A stretch of DNA of 63,746 bases. Origin: RGIG1752 sp045650425. Lineage in GTDB: Bacteria; Bacillota_I; Bacilli_A; RF39; UBA660. The DNA is taken from the NCBI GenBank assembly GCA_045650425.1, contig JAZRRD010000083.1:1-63746 (forward strand). Direction: 5' to 3'. Each line of letters begins with the position of its first letter. Positions within the stretch are counted from its first letter, which is position 1. Under the pieces are notes generated by a model. That model did no database searches. It had not been told where the DNA came from and worked only from the letters and a program-made list of their open reading frames with translations. The translations under genes were made by a program, and so were the position numbers. Positions 43,105-50,886 of this stretch are shown piece after piece.

Positions 43105-43118
43105 GGGTTGTTTTTTTT
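43097..43118 (+). terminator. Weak terminator after gap
   Basis: CAGCC pairs with GGGTTG-type bases (one G-T pair) around TAA, then eight T residues. It overlaps the last codons of gap and may raise gap mRNA over the downstream genes. Confidence 0.55.
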
Positions 43119-43170
43119 AGTTATATATATTAAAATACACAAAGCAAAACTGATGTGTGAAGGAGAAAAT

Positions 43171-44112
43171 ATGGAAACAATAAAAGAAAAACAACTTATG
43201 CAAGATATAGAAAACTCTTTGGCATATTTTTTAACTCTTTATAATATAACTGATAAAACTTTAGCTTTTGAATATCAAAATTCGATGATATTTTCAGAAT
43301 ATTCAGGGTATTACTTAAATACAAATGAGGCTTTAAATGAATTATTTAATTTAATGGATTTTGATAACAAGACAAGTGCGTTAACAGTTTTGGCTTCGGG
43401 AGATCACGCCTTAAATCTAGTATCTAAAGGGATAAATAAAGTTGCGACATTTGACACTAATAGAATTACAGAATATTCTGCTCTAGGTTTTAAATTTAGT
43501 GCATTTAAAAGCTTAGATTATGAAGAATTTGAGTGTTTGCTAAACAATAGGGTTGCAGATTCAAATAAAAAGAATTTACAAGATTATATTCTAAGAAATA
43601 TGCCATATAAATATTATTCGTTTTGGGAAATTTTGACTCAAAAATATTTTGAAATTACCGGAGATTATTTCTGGATACCTGGACATGCTTTTGAAAATAG
43701 TGGGACTCAAAACAATCTGTATATGAAAAATAAAATGTGCTATGAACAAACAAAAAAGCAATTAAAAACAGCATCTGTGGAATTCAAATATGCTGATATC
43801 AAAACAATTCCTGAAAAATTTGGACATTATGACATCATAGAATTGTCAAATATATTGAATTATACAGGTAGTGTTTTTCCTGGTAGAGATAAATTAAAAA
43901 GAAAAATAGAATTGATAGAAAACATATATTTTAAAAATCTTAATCCTGGCGGAGAAATGCTTTTTGATTGTATTTTTCCCAAACATATAAATCCAGCAGG
44001 AGAATCTATTCATGAAGTAGTTGCTTACTTGTGCGCTTTAAAACGTTATAATCTAAAAACATATAAAATTAAAAATTCTAAAGCCTTCTCTTTAAAGAGA
44101 AATTTATATTAA
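43171..44112 (+). CDS. DUF3419-like (BtaA-type) protein between gap and pgk
   Basis: 313 residues. The segment ALTVLASGDHALNLVSKGINKVATFDTNRITEY (residues about 70-103) follows the DUF3419 pattern, a SAM-binding motif SxGDxxLxxL then VxxxDxN, seen in S-adenosylmethionine:diacylglycerol 3-amino-3-carboxypropyltransferases that make betaine lipid head groups. YDIIELSNILNYTG and LNPGGEMLFDCIFP also fit a methyltransferase-like fold. Start ATG 43171 after AAGGAG; the longer frame lacks a ribosome-binding site. It interrupts the gap-pgk pair. The exact reaction is uncertain. Confidence 0.6.
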   Translation: METIKEKQLMQDIENSLAYFLTLYNITDKTLAFEYQNSMIFSEYSGYYLNTNEALNELFNLMDFDNKTSALTVLASGDHALNLVSKGINKVATFDTNRITEYSALGFKFSAFKSLDYEEFECLLNNRVADSNKKNLQDYILRNMPYKYYSFWEILTQKYFEITGDYFWIPGHAFENSGTQNNLYMKNKMCYEQTKKQLKTASVEFKYADIKTIPEKFGHYDIIELSNILNYTGSVFPGRDKLKRKIELIENIYFKNLNPGGEMLFDCIFPKHINPAGESIHEVVAYLCALKRYNLKTYKIKNSKAFSLKRNLY

Positions 44113-44119
44113 TAAAAAC

Positions 44120-44147
44120 TTGTAAATAATACTAATTAAGTTATAAT
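44120..44147 (+). promoter_or_regulatory. Promoter of pgk
   Basis: TTGTAA (44120-44125), 16 bp spacer, TATAAT (44142-44147), about 18 bp before the GTG start with AGGTGAT between. Confidence 0.6.
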
Positions 44148-44164
44148 AAAAATAGGTGATAATA

Positions 44165-45334
44165 GTGAAATTTATTGAAGATATGCATTTAAAAAATAAA
44201 ACAGTTTTATTAAGATGCGATTTTAATGTTCCTGTAGTCGATGGAGTTATAACAGATGATAATAAGATTGTTAAAAGTTTGAAAACAATAAAATATTTAT
44301 TAGATAAAAATTGCAAATTAATAATATTAAGTCATATGGGTAGAGTAAAAACTGAAGAAGACACGAAGAAATATACCTTAAAACCTGTTAAATACAAGTT
44401 AGAAGAATATCTAAATAAAGAGGTAACATTTGTTATCGATGTGACGGAAATTGATTTTTCTAACAGTGACATTGTACTTTTAGAAAATACTCGTAATTAT
44501 GATATGCCTAATAAATTAGAAAGTTCAAATGATTTGGAACTGGCTAAAATTTGGGCTAAACAGGGAGATATCTTTATATTTGATGCTTTTGGTAGTGCAC
44601 ACCGTTCACATGCATCTACAGCTGGAATAGCCCATTATCTTCCTGCAGGGTTTGGCTATTTAGTTGAAGAAGAAATGCAAAATCTAAATAAAATTCAAAA
44701 TAATCCTAAGAAACCATTTGTAGTTATAATGGGCGGAGCCAAAGTTGATGATAAAATACCGCTAATCAAAACTTTGCTGTATTCTTGTGATTATCTTCTT
44801 TTGGGTGGAGGAATTTCAAATAGTTTTATTAAAGCAAAAGGAATTAATATTGGAAAAAGTTTGGCTACCTTAGATGACAATATCATTGCAGAATTAAAAT
44901 ACCTATTAGAGCTTTATAGCAATAAAATAATTTTACCTATAGATGTTAGAGTAAAAAATAATGATGAAATAAGTACAAAAAGTATAAATGCTTTAACAGA
45001 AAATGATATTATTTACGATATTGGAGGTAAAACAGTTAATAAATTTGCTGGATATTTAAAAGATGCTGAAACGGTATTTATGAATGGAACTTTAGGTTTA
45101 TTTGAAGATGAACAGTTTCAAACTGGAACCATAAAAACATTTGATCTGCTATCTAGTGTTCCAACTGTTGTAATTGGTGGAGGAGACACAGTAGCTGCAG
45201 TTAATCAATTAGGCTTCGAAAATAAATTTATCTTGTCTAGTGGAGGAGGTGCTTCATTAGAATTTATTGCTAAAGGTAAATTAGAAGCATTAGAAGAAAT
45301 TGAAAGGGTTGAAAATGAAAAAATTAGTTTGTAA
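44165..45334 (+). CDS. pgk: Phosphoglycerate kinase
   Basis: Transfers the acyl phosphate of 1,3-bisphosphoglycerate to ADP. 389 residues with the signature KTVLLRCDFNVP near the start, HMGR, the substrate-binding DAFGSAHRSHASTAGI, GGAKVDDKIPLI and the C-terminal nucleotide motif GGGDTVAAV and SSGGGASLEFI. The start is GTG 44165 with AGGTGAT upstream; the upstream GTG at 44156 is inside the Shine-Dalgarno. It overlaps tpi by 20 nt. Confidence 0.97.
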   Translation: MKFIEDMHLKNKTVLLRCDFNVPVVDGVITDDNKIVKSLKTIKYLLDKNCKLIILSHMGRVKTEEDTKKYTLKPVKYKLEEYLNKEVTFVIDVTEIDFSNSDIVLLENTRNYDMPNKLESSNDLELAKIWAKQGDIFIFDAFGSAHRSHASTAGIAHYLPAGFGYLVEEEMQNLNKIQNNPKKPFVVIMGGAKVDDKIPLIKTLLYSCDYLLLGGGISNSFIKAKGINIGKSLATLDDNIIAELKYLLELYSNKIILPIDVRVKNNDEISTKSINALTENDIIYDIGGKTVNKFAGYLKDAETVFMNGTLGLFEDEQFQTGTIKTFDLLSSVPTVVIGGGDTVAAVNQLGFENKFILSSGGGASLEFIAKGKLEALEEIERVENEKISL

Positions 45335-46034
45335 TTTAAAAAGTGGTATTGGGTATCAGGATTTTAAAGAACTATTAAAAGAATTAGAAGGTGATGAAGC
45401 TAAAAATACAGAAATTATAATGATGCCTCCTTATCCATATTTAAATATAATAAATAAACCATTAAAAAAAGGGGGGCAAGACATATCAATTTATGAAGAT
45501 AGTCATGCGGTAGGAGAAACTACTGGCAGTATTTTGAAAACGCTGGATGTCGAATATGTTCTTGTAGGGCACAGCGATCGTAGACTAAGAGCAGAGGAAA
45601 ATGAATATGACTTTATCAAAAAAATAAATAATGCCTTAGAAAAAAATATTAAAGTTATTTATTGTATTGGTGAATCAAGAGAAGAAAAATCACGACACAA
45701 AACTTTAATGGTACTTGAAAGAGAAATTGCTAGAGTTTTTAATAAAATAGAAGGTAATCCTGAAAATATAATCATTGCATATGAACCAAGATGGGCAATT
45801 AGTTGTGTAAAAAAATCATTTGATAATGTTAATGTGTCTGAAATTTCGGAAACAATTTCATTTATTAAAAGATTGGTTAAAGATTATTATGATTTAGATA
45901 TTGAAGTATTATATGGCGGAAGTGTTAATGCAGAAAATATTGACCAGTATCGCAATTTAAAAAGTAATGGTTTATTAATTGGTCAAGCAAGTTTAAACGC
46001 TAAATCTATAAAGAGAATTGCTGATAAAATGTAA
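45315..46034 (+). CDS. tpi: Triosephosphate isomerase, divergent
   Basis: Interconverts dihydroxyacetone phosphate and glyceraldehyde-3-phosphate. The 239-residue protein keeps the three catalytic residues: K9 in CNLKSG (normally NWKMN), H86 in LVGHSDRR (normally GHSERR) and E157 in AYEPRWAI. The phosphate-gripping parts are changed: the loop after E157 reads RWAISCVKKS instead of VWAIGTGxxA, and the final loop is LIGQASL instead of LVGGASL; YGGSVNAENI is intact. Start ATG 45315; the longer frame begins at TTG. It sits in the glycolytic cluster after pgk, so isomerase activity is the simplest reading. Confidence 0.9.
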   Translation: MKKLVCNLKSGIGYQDFKELLKELEGDEAKNTEIIMMPPYPYLNIINKPLKKGGQDISIYEDSHAVGETTGSILKTLDVEYVLVGHSDRRLRAEENEYDFIKKINNALEKNIKVIYCIGESREEKSRHKTLMVLEREIARVFNKIEGNPENIIIAYEPRWAISCVKKSFDNVNVSEISETISFIKRLVKDYYDLDIEVLYGGSVNAENIDQYRNLKSNGLLIGQASLNAKSIKRIADKM

Positions 46035-46120
46035 TTCGACAAAGTTCGTAAATAGTTGACAAAACTTTACTTTCCTTGACAATATATTTTCTAGTATTTT
46101 GTCTTTATTTCTTATATAAT
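46035..46120 (+). promoter_or_regulatory. spo0A upstream region with three GACAA elements spaced 20 bp
   Basis: TTCGACAAA (46035-46043), TTGACAAAA (46056-46064) and TTGACAATA (46076-46084) place the core GACA at 46038, 46058 and 46078, exactly 20 bp apart in one orientation. The first is the reverse complement of TTTGTCGAA, a full 0A box; the second reads TTTTGTCAA on the other strand. A -10 TATAAT lies at 46115-46120 without a good -35, as in activator-dependent promoters. Spo0A autoregulation is inferred. Confidence 0.55.
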
Positions 46121-46158
46121 GTTTATGCGTGCAGTAAATATGAGAAAAGGGAGAAAAC

Positions 46159-46923
46159 ATGGAAAAGAAAATAAATATTCTAGTTATCGATGATAATGAA
46201 TCGATAATAGAAAACATCGAGAAGTATTTTAGTAGTCACGCAGTAATAAATATTTCAGGGGTAGCAAAAAATGGTAAAGAAGGATTAGAATTAATTTTAA
46301 ATAATCATAAGAAATATGATTTAATCTTAATGGACATTTTAATGCCAGAAGTTGATGGATTACAAATCCTAGATATAATGAAAAATAAAAATATTAATAG
46401 TAAAGTAATAATACTTACAAGTTATAAAAAAGATTATACTGTAAAACAAGTATCTAAATATGGTGTTAGTTATTATATGATGAAACCATTTTCATTAGAA
46501 GCATTAGAAAAAAGAATACTAGAAGTAGTTTTAGAAGACGAAGAACTTTTAAGCGAATTATCTCAAGATGTTCAATTAGCAATTAGTAAATTGCTGCATT
46601 CATTAGGAGTTCCATCTCATATAAAAGGATACCAATATATAAGAGAAAGTATTTATATGATGTATCAAAATCCTGATATGTTAGGTGGTATTACAAAAGA
46701 GATATATCCTGAGATAGCAGACAAATTTGATACTACTGCATCTAGAGTAGAAAGAGCAATAAGACATGCTATTGAAGTTAGTTGGAATAGAGGAGATTAT
46801 GACTTGATGGAAGAAATCTTCGGTCATAGTGTTGATTATGATAGAGCAAAACCAACAAATTCAGAATTTATTGCTACCTTAGCAGATAAACTACGACTAG
46901 ATAAAAATTTATTAGCAGCTTAG
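46159..46923 (+). CDS. spo0A: Stage 0 sporulation response regulator Spo0A
   Basis: Master switch of sporulation; activated by phosphorylation and binding 0A boxes. The 254-residue protein has a receiver domain with acidic pocket VIDDNE (D11, D12), the phosphoacceptor aspartate in LILMDILMPEVDG (about residue 56), and lysine in MMKPFS. The C-terminal effector domain is distinctive: HSLGVPSHIKGYQYIRE, TTASRVERAIRHAIEVSWNRGD (recognition helix) and KPTNSEFIATLADKLRL. Unlike Bacillus, it does not follow spoIVB; it lies between tpi and gpmI. Confidence 0.97.
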   Translation: MEKKINILVIDDNESIIENIEKYFSSHAVINISGVAKNGKEGLELILNNHKKYDLILMDILMPEVDGLQILDIMKNKNINSKVIILTSYKKDYTVKQVSKYGVSYYMMKPFSLEALEKRILEVVLEDEELLSELSQDVQLAISKLLHSLGVPSHIKGYQYIRESIYMMYQNPDMLGGITKEIYPEIADKFDTTASRVERAIRHAIEVSWNRGDYDLMEEIFGHSVDYDRAKPTNSEFIATLADKLRLDKNLLAA

Positions 46924-46932
46924 GCTGTTTTT
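46914..46932 (+). terminator. Terminator overlapping the spo0A stop
   Basis: AGCAGC (46914-46919) pairs with GCTGTT (46924-46929, one G-T pair) around TTAG, followed by T-rich sequence. The 5' arm is the last two alanine codons of spo0A. Confidence 0.6.
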
Positions 46933-47053
46933 ATTTGGAATAAAATTAATTTGTGCTTATTTAATTAAAAAATAAAAATAGCAAATAAAAAAATAAGGGG
47001 GATAATGGTTCATTAAATTTATATGAGTCGATACCCGTTGTGTCTCAAAAGCT

Positions 47054-47082
47054 TTGAAAAAAATTATAGATTATGATAATAT
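47054..47082 (+). promoter_or_regulatory. Promoter of gpmI
   Basis: TTGAAA (47054-47059), 17 bp spacer, TAATAT (47077-47082), 29 bp before the gpmI ATG. Confidence 0.5.
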
Positions 47083-47111
47083 TACTTATGTAAATTAAGG
47101 AATGATTGAAA

Positions 47112-48620
47112 ATGAAAAAGATCTTAACAGTTATATTAGATGGTTATGGAATAAGAGAGGAAGAAGCTGGCAATGCAGTTAAGCTTGCGGATACACCTAA
47201 TTTTGATAGAATATGGAATACTTATCCTCATACTACACTTATGGCTTCTGAACAATATGTTGGGTTAAAGGCTGGACAGTTTGGTAACAGCGAAATAGGA
47301 CATAAAACTATAGGTGCCGGAAGATTATTAAAACAAAAACCAGAATTAATGGAAGATTTTACTCAAAATTTAGATGATAATGAAAAATTTCAACAATTTA
47401 TAGAATATCTTAATGAAAATCAAAATAGCTTACATTTAATAGGAATGTTAAGTGATAAAGACGTTCATAGTAATTGTGAAAATTTATTTAGAATAATAGA
47501 TAATTTGAAAACTAAAATCAAAAATAAAGTTTACTACCATATAATTACAGATGGCCGTGATACTGAAATAAATGTAGCGGGCGAATATATAAATAAATTA
47601 GAAAAAAAGATAAAAGAAAGCGGTTTAGGAAGTATAGCTACGATTTGTGGAAGATACTATGCAATGGACAGAAATCAAAATTGGGACAGGACAAAGCTAT
47701 ATGTCGATTTATTAACTAAAGGTATTGGTATATCAGTTATTGATGTAGAAAAAGCTTTACAAAGAAATTATCATGCTAATATCTATGATGAACATTTAAA
47801 ACCGATGGTTGTAGATAAAAATGGTGTTATTAAAAATGGTGATACAATATTTTGGTTAAATTTTAGAGAAGATAGGGCAGTTCAATTACTTAATGCTTTA
47901 ACTAATCCTGGATTTGATAAAACTATGGTAAAAAAATTGCCTGACATCAAAGTGTTCTCTGCATTTCCGTTTGACAAACCTATTAAAACATATAATTTCT
48001 TAGATGCGCCTAAGGTAACTAATCCATTAGGTATATATTTGTCAGAATTAGGCTTGACTCAAGCAAGAGTGGCAGAAACAGAAAAATATGCTCATGTTAC
48101 TTATTTTTTTGATGGTGAATATGAAGGTAAAATAGATAAATGCGATAAATTCTTAATACCTTCTCCAGAAGTTGCAACATATGACCAAATGCCTCAAATG
48201 AGTGCTATTGAAGTGACAAAAAAAACTATAGTATGTTTAGAAAAAGATTACGATTTTGTTTTAGTTAATTATGCTAATCCAGATATGGTGGGACATACTG
48301 GAAATTTAGAGGCTACGATTGAGGCGGTAAATGTTGTAGATATATGTCTGGGTAAACTTTTAGAAGCGGCCGAAGAAAACTTTTATAAGGTAATTGTTTT
48401 ATCAGACCATGGCAATGCTGATATGATGATTGATGATGAGGGTCAACTAGTTACAACTCATACAACAAGTAAAGTTCCATTTATAGTGTGTGATAAAAAT
48501 ATTGAAATTAAAGACGGCGGTGACTTAACAAATGTTGCGCCATCGATTTTAGATTATATGGATATTGCAACGCCTAAAGAAATGCAAGAACAAGAAAGTA
48601 TAATTATAGATGGTGATTAG
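47112..48620 (+). CDS. gpmI: 2,3-bisphosphoglycerate-independent phosphoglycerate mutase
   Basis: Manganese-dependent mutase of 502 residues, the form favoured by sporeformers. It has the metal site start ILTVILDGYGIREEEAGNAV, the catalytic serine in FGNSEIGHKTIGAGR (about residues 60-75), ITDGRDTEINVAGEY, FFDGEYEGKIDKCDKFLIPSP and VNYANPDMVGHTGNLEATIEAV, then LSDHGNADMM. ATG 47112 is preferred to TTG 47106. Closed by a strong terminator just before the ribosomal-protein operon. Confidence 0.97.
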   Translation: MKKILTVILDGYGIREEEAGNAVKLADTPNFDRIWNTYPHTTLMASEQYVGLKAGQFGNSEIGHKTIGAGRLLKQKPELMEDFTQNLDDNEKFQQFIEYLNENQNSLHLIGMLSDKDVHSNCENLFRIIDNLKTKIKNKVYYHIITDGRDTEINVAGEYINKLEKKIKESGLGSIATICGRYYAMDRNQNWDRTKLYVDLLTKGIGISVIDVEKALQRNYHANIYDEHLKPMVVDKNGVIKNGDTIFWLNFREDRAVQLLNALTNPGFDKTMVKKLPDIKVFSAFPFDKPIKTYNFLDAPKVTNPLGIYLSELGLTQARVAETEKYAHVTYFFDGEYEGKIDKCDKFLIPSPEVATYDQMPQMSAIEVTKKTIVCLEKDYDFVLVNYANPDMVGHTGNLEATIEAVNVVDICLGKLLEAAEENFYKVIVLSDHGNADMMIDDEGQLVTTHTTSKVPFIVCDKNIEIKDGGDLTNVAPSILDYMDIATPKEMQEQESIIIDGD

Positions 48621-48642
48621 AAGGATTCTCCTTCTTTTTTTT
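48619..48642 (+). terminator. Terminator of gpmI
   Basis: AGAAGGA (48619-48625) pairs with TCCTTCT (48629-48635) around TTC, followed by a T run. Begins within the stop codon. Confidence 0.85.
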
Positions 48643-48708
48643 GTTAAGTTAAGAAAAATTTCTGTGTAAAGGATATAAAAATAATTTTCAAAAATTGTAA
48701 AATAATTG

Positions 48709-48738
48709 TTGATTTTTGCATATATTCTATGGTAGAAT
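48709..48738 (+). promoter_or_regulatory. Promoter of the S10-spc-alpha operon
   Basis: TTGATT (48709-48714), 18 bp spacer, extended -10 TGGTAGAAT (TAGAAT 48733-48738). Confidence 0.7.
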
Positions 48739-48744
48739 TGATTT

Positions 48745-48858
48745 TGTATGACTGCTGAGATGTGCGAGGTTGTCGATACACTAGGTGACGTTGATTGGAA
48801 CGAAAGTTGTGTCGAGTAAATTCGTTGCGGAGCGAGTCTATACTAGATATAGGCGAAA
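48745..48858 (+). promoter_or_regulatory. Structured 5' leader of the S10 operon
   Basis: About 120 nt between the promoter and rpsJ are markedly more GC-rich than other spacers and self-complementary. GACTGC (48750-48755) can pair with GCGAGTC (48832-48838, one bulge), enclosing TCGATACAC (48773-48781) opposite GTGTCGA (48809-48815) and the hairpin CGTT (48789-48792)/AACG (48799-48802). A last hairpin CTATA-CTAGA-TATAG (48838-48852) stops just before the Shine-Dalgarno AGGAGG. Ribosomal-protein leaders that sense L4 or another product are known for S10 operons; membership in a specific family needs a covariance search. Confidence 0.6.
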
Positions 48859-48871
48859 GGAGGACATGAAA

Positions 48872-49180
48872 ATGTCAAAAAGTAAAGTTCGTATTAATTT
48901 GAAAGCATATGACCATAGATTACTAGATGTAGCTTGTGGAAAAATTGTTGAAACAGTTAAGAGAACTGGAGGAGTTGTATCTGGCCCAGTGCCTCTACCT
49001 ACTGAAATTGAAAAAGTTACAGTATTAAGAGCGGTACATAAATACAAAGATGCTAGAGAACAATTTGAAAAACGTACTCACAAAAGATTGATCGATATTA
49101 AAGATCCATCTAAAGAGACTGTTGATGCTTTAACTCATTTAGATATTCCAAGTGGAGTAGACATCGACATTAAATTATAA
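48872..49180 (+). CDS. rpsJ: Ribosomal protein S10 (uS10)
   Basis: 30S subunit protein, also the NusB partner (NusE) in antitermination. 102 residues with the family start KVRINLKAYDHRLLD and TGGVVSGPVPLPT, KDAREQFEKRTHKRLIDI. ATG 48872 lies 8 nt after AGGAGG; an ATG two codons upstream is too close to the Shine-Dalgarno, and the longer open frame is leader RNA. First gene of the operon. Confidence 0.97.
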   Translation: MSKSKVRINLKAYDHRLLDVACGKIVETVKRTGGVVSGPVPLPTEIEKVTVLRAVHKYKDAREQFEKRTHKRLIDIKDPSKETVDALTHLDIPSGVDIDIKL

Positions 49181-49204
49181 TAAAAAGAAAAGGAAGGAAA
49201 TATT

Positions 49205-49945
49205 ATGAAAGGAATCTTAGGACGCAAAGCTGGAATGACACAAGTGTTCACTAAGGAAGGAAAACTTATTCCTGTAACTGTTGTAGAAGTAGAACCAAAT
49301 GTGGTTATGCAAGTTAAAACGGTTGAAAAAGATGGATACAGCGCAATCCAATTAGGCGTATTCGACAAGAAAGAAAAAAATAGCAGTAAACCTTCAATAG
49401 GTCATGCTAAAAAAGCTAACACAACACCTAAGCGCTTCTTAAAAGAAATCAGAGATGTTGAAGGATCTTACAATTTAGGAGATACAGTTAGCGCTAATAT
49501 CTTTGAAGTTGGTGAAGTAGTAGATGTAACTGGAACTTCTAAAGGTAAAGGGTTCGAAGGAACAATTAAGAGACATAACCAATCTCGTGGACCAATGACT
49601 CACGGATCTCGTTATCATAGAGGGCCTGGATCATTGGGTACAATGTTACCAAAAAGAGTTTTGAAAGGTAAAAATCTTCCAGGACATATGGGACATGAAA
49701 CAATCACTATTCAAAATCTAGAAATTATTGAAGCAAACGCTTCAGAAAACTATATTTTGGTAAGCGGAAATATTCCAGGAGCAAAAAATTCATTAGTTTT
49801 AATCAAATCTGCAGTTAAAGGTTCTCGTAAAGCTAATCCAAAAGAAATTATTTCTTATGAAGAAGCTGAAACAGTAGTTGACGAAGTTGTAGAAAATGTT
49901 GAAACTACTGAAGTAGAAACTCAAACTGAAGGAGCTAACGAGTAA
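49205..49945 (+). CDS. rplC: Ribosomal protein L3 (uL3) with an acidic C-terminal extension
   Basis: 50S core protein. 246 residues, against a usual ~209. The L3 body ends near residue 212 (ANPKEI); the remaining ~34 residues are acidic and low complexity (EAETVVDEVVENVETTEVET). Family motifs: GILGRKAGMTQVF, TGTSKGKGFEGTIKRHNQSRGP and RGPGSLGTMLPKRVLKG. Second gene of the operon. Confidence 0.97.
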   Translation: MKGILGRKAGMTQVFTKEGKLIPVTVVEVEPNVVMQVKTVEKDGYSAIQLGVFDKKEKNSSKPSIGHAKKANTTPKRFLKEIRDVEGSYNLGDTVSANIFEVGEVVDVTGTSKGKGFEGTIKRHNQSRGPMTHGSRYHRGPGSLGTMLPKRVLKGKNLPGHMGHETITIQNLEIIEANASENYILVSGNIPGAKNSLVLIKSAVKGSRKANPKEIISYEEAETVVDEVVENVETTEVETQTEGANE

Positions 49946-49971
49946 TCGTTACTCTATAAGGAGCTAAGAAA

Positions 49972-50595
49972 ATGACAAAAATAAGTGTTAAAAATATTAA
50001 AAATGAAAAAGTTAAAGATTTAACTTTAGCTGATAGCGTTTGGAATATTGAGCCAAATAATGATTGTTTAAAGAAAATGGTTAAATTACAACTTGCTGCT
50101 ACAAGACAAGGTACTGCAAAAACTAAAACTAGAGCAGAAGTTTCTGGTGGAGGAAAAAAACCTTGGAAACAAAAAGGAACTGGTAGAGCAAGAGCGGGAT
50201 CAAACAGAAGTCCAATCTGGCGTGGAGGTGGAGTTGTATTTGGGGTTACTCCAAGAGACTACACTTTCAGCATTAATAAGAAAGAAAGAGAATTAGCACT
50301 TAAAACTGCTTTAACTCTTAAAAACGTTGAAAAAGAATTAGTTGTACTTGATTCTATTAAATTAGAAACGTTAAAAACTAAAGAATTAAAGAGTGTATTA
50401 GAAACTCTTGAATTAAATGGTAAGACTTTATTCGTTACTGCTGAAGATAATGAAAATCTATATATGGCTAGCCGTAACTTAGGGTATGCTTATGTAGTTT
50501 TAGCTAACGAAATCAATTGCTATGATTTAGTAAATGCTGATTACTTAGTATGTGATGAAGCTGCTGTTAAATATATCGAGGAGGTACTTAAATAA
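49972..50595 (+). CDS. rplD: Ribosomal protein L4 (uL4)
   Basis: 50S protein lining the exit tunnel; in some bacteria it regulates the S10 operon through the leader RNA. 207 residues with QGTAKTKTRAEVSGGGKKPWKQKGTGRARAGS-type loop (residues about 43-75) and GGGVVFGVTPRDY. Its stop overlaps the rplW start (TAATG). Confidence 0.97.
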   Translation: MTKISVKNIKNEKVKDLTLADSVWNIEPNNDCLKKMVKLQLAATRQGTAKTKTRAEVSGGGKKPWKQKGTGRARAGSNRSPIWRGGGVVFGVTPRDYTFSINKKERELALKTALTLKNVEKELVVLDSIKLETLKTKELKSVLETLELNGKTLFVTAEDNENLYMASRNLGYAYVVLANEINCYDLVNADYLVCDEAAVKYIEEVLK

Positions 50596-50870
50596 TGAAA
50601 GATTATACTGATATTATTATTGCTCCAGTAATTACTGAAAAAAGTGCTAGCAATGCTGAAAATAATGTGTATACTTTCAAAGTTGCTAAAAGTGCCACTA
50701 AAACTGAAATTAAATGGGCTATCGAAAAGGCATTTAATGTTTCAGTTGTAAAAGTAAATACTTTAAATACTAAACCAAAAGATAAAAGAGTTGGTAAGTA
50801 TACTGGTAAAACAAAAACTTATAAGAAAGCTATCGTAACATTAAAAGATGGCGAAAATATAGAAATTTAG
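50595..50870 (+). CDS. rplW: Ribosomal protein L23 (uL23)
   Basis: 50S protein at the tunnel exit that binds signal recognition particle and trigger factor. 91 residues with DIIIAPVITEKSASN at the start and VSVVKVNTLNTKPKDKRVGKYTGKTKTYKKAIV-type end. Translationally coupled to rplD. Confidence 0.96.
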   Translation: MKDYTDIIIAPVITEKSASNAENNVYTFKVAKSATKTEIKWAIEKAFNVSVVKVNTLNTKPKDKRVGKYTGKTKTYKKAIVTLKDGENIEI

Positions 50871-50886
50871 TAAGGAGTGAATTGGT

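Noticed and set aside
43108..43170. N-terminal extension of the DUF3419-like protein
   Set aside because: It overlaps the gap terminator T run and has no ribosome-binding site; AAGGAG precedes ATG 43171.
46056..46081. The TTGACA copies upstream of spo0A as simple SigA promoters
   Set aside because: Neither has a -10-like hexamer at 16-18 bp; the only TATAAT is 33 bp or more from the nearest copy, so a plain promoter reading is weak.
48785..48871. N-terminal extension of rpsJ into the leader
   Set aside because: The extension is structured leader RNA without a Shine-Dalgarno; ATG 48872 gives the exact usual S10 length.
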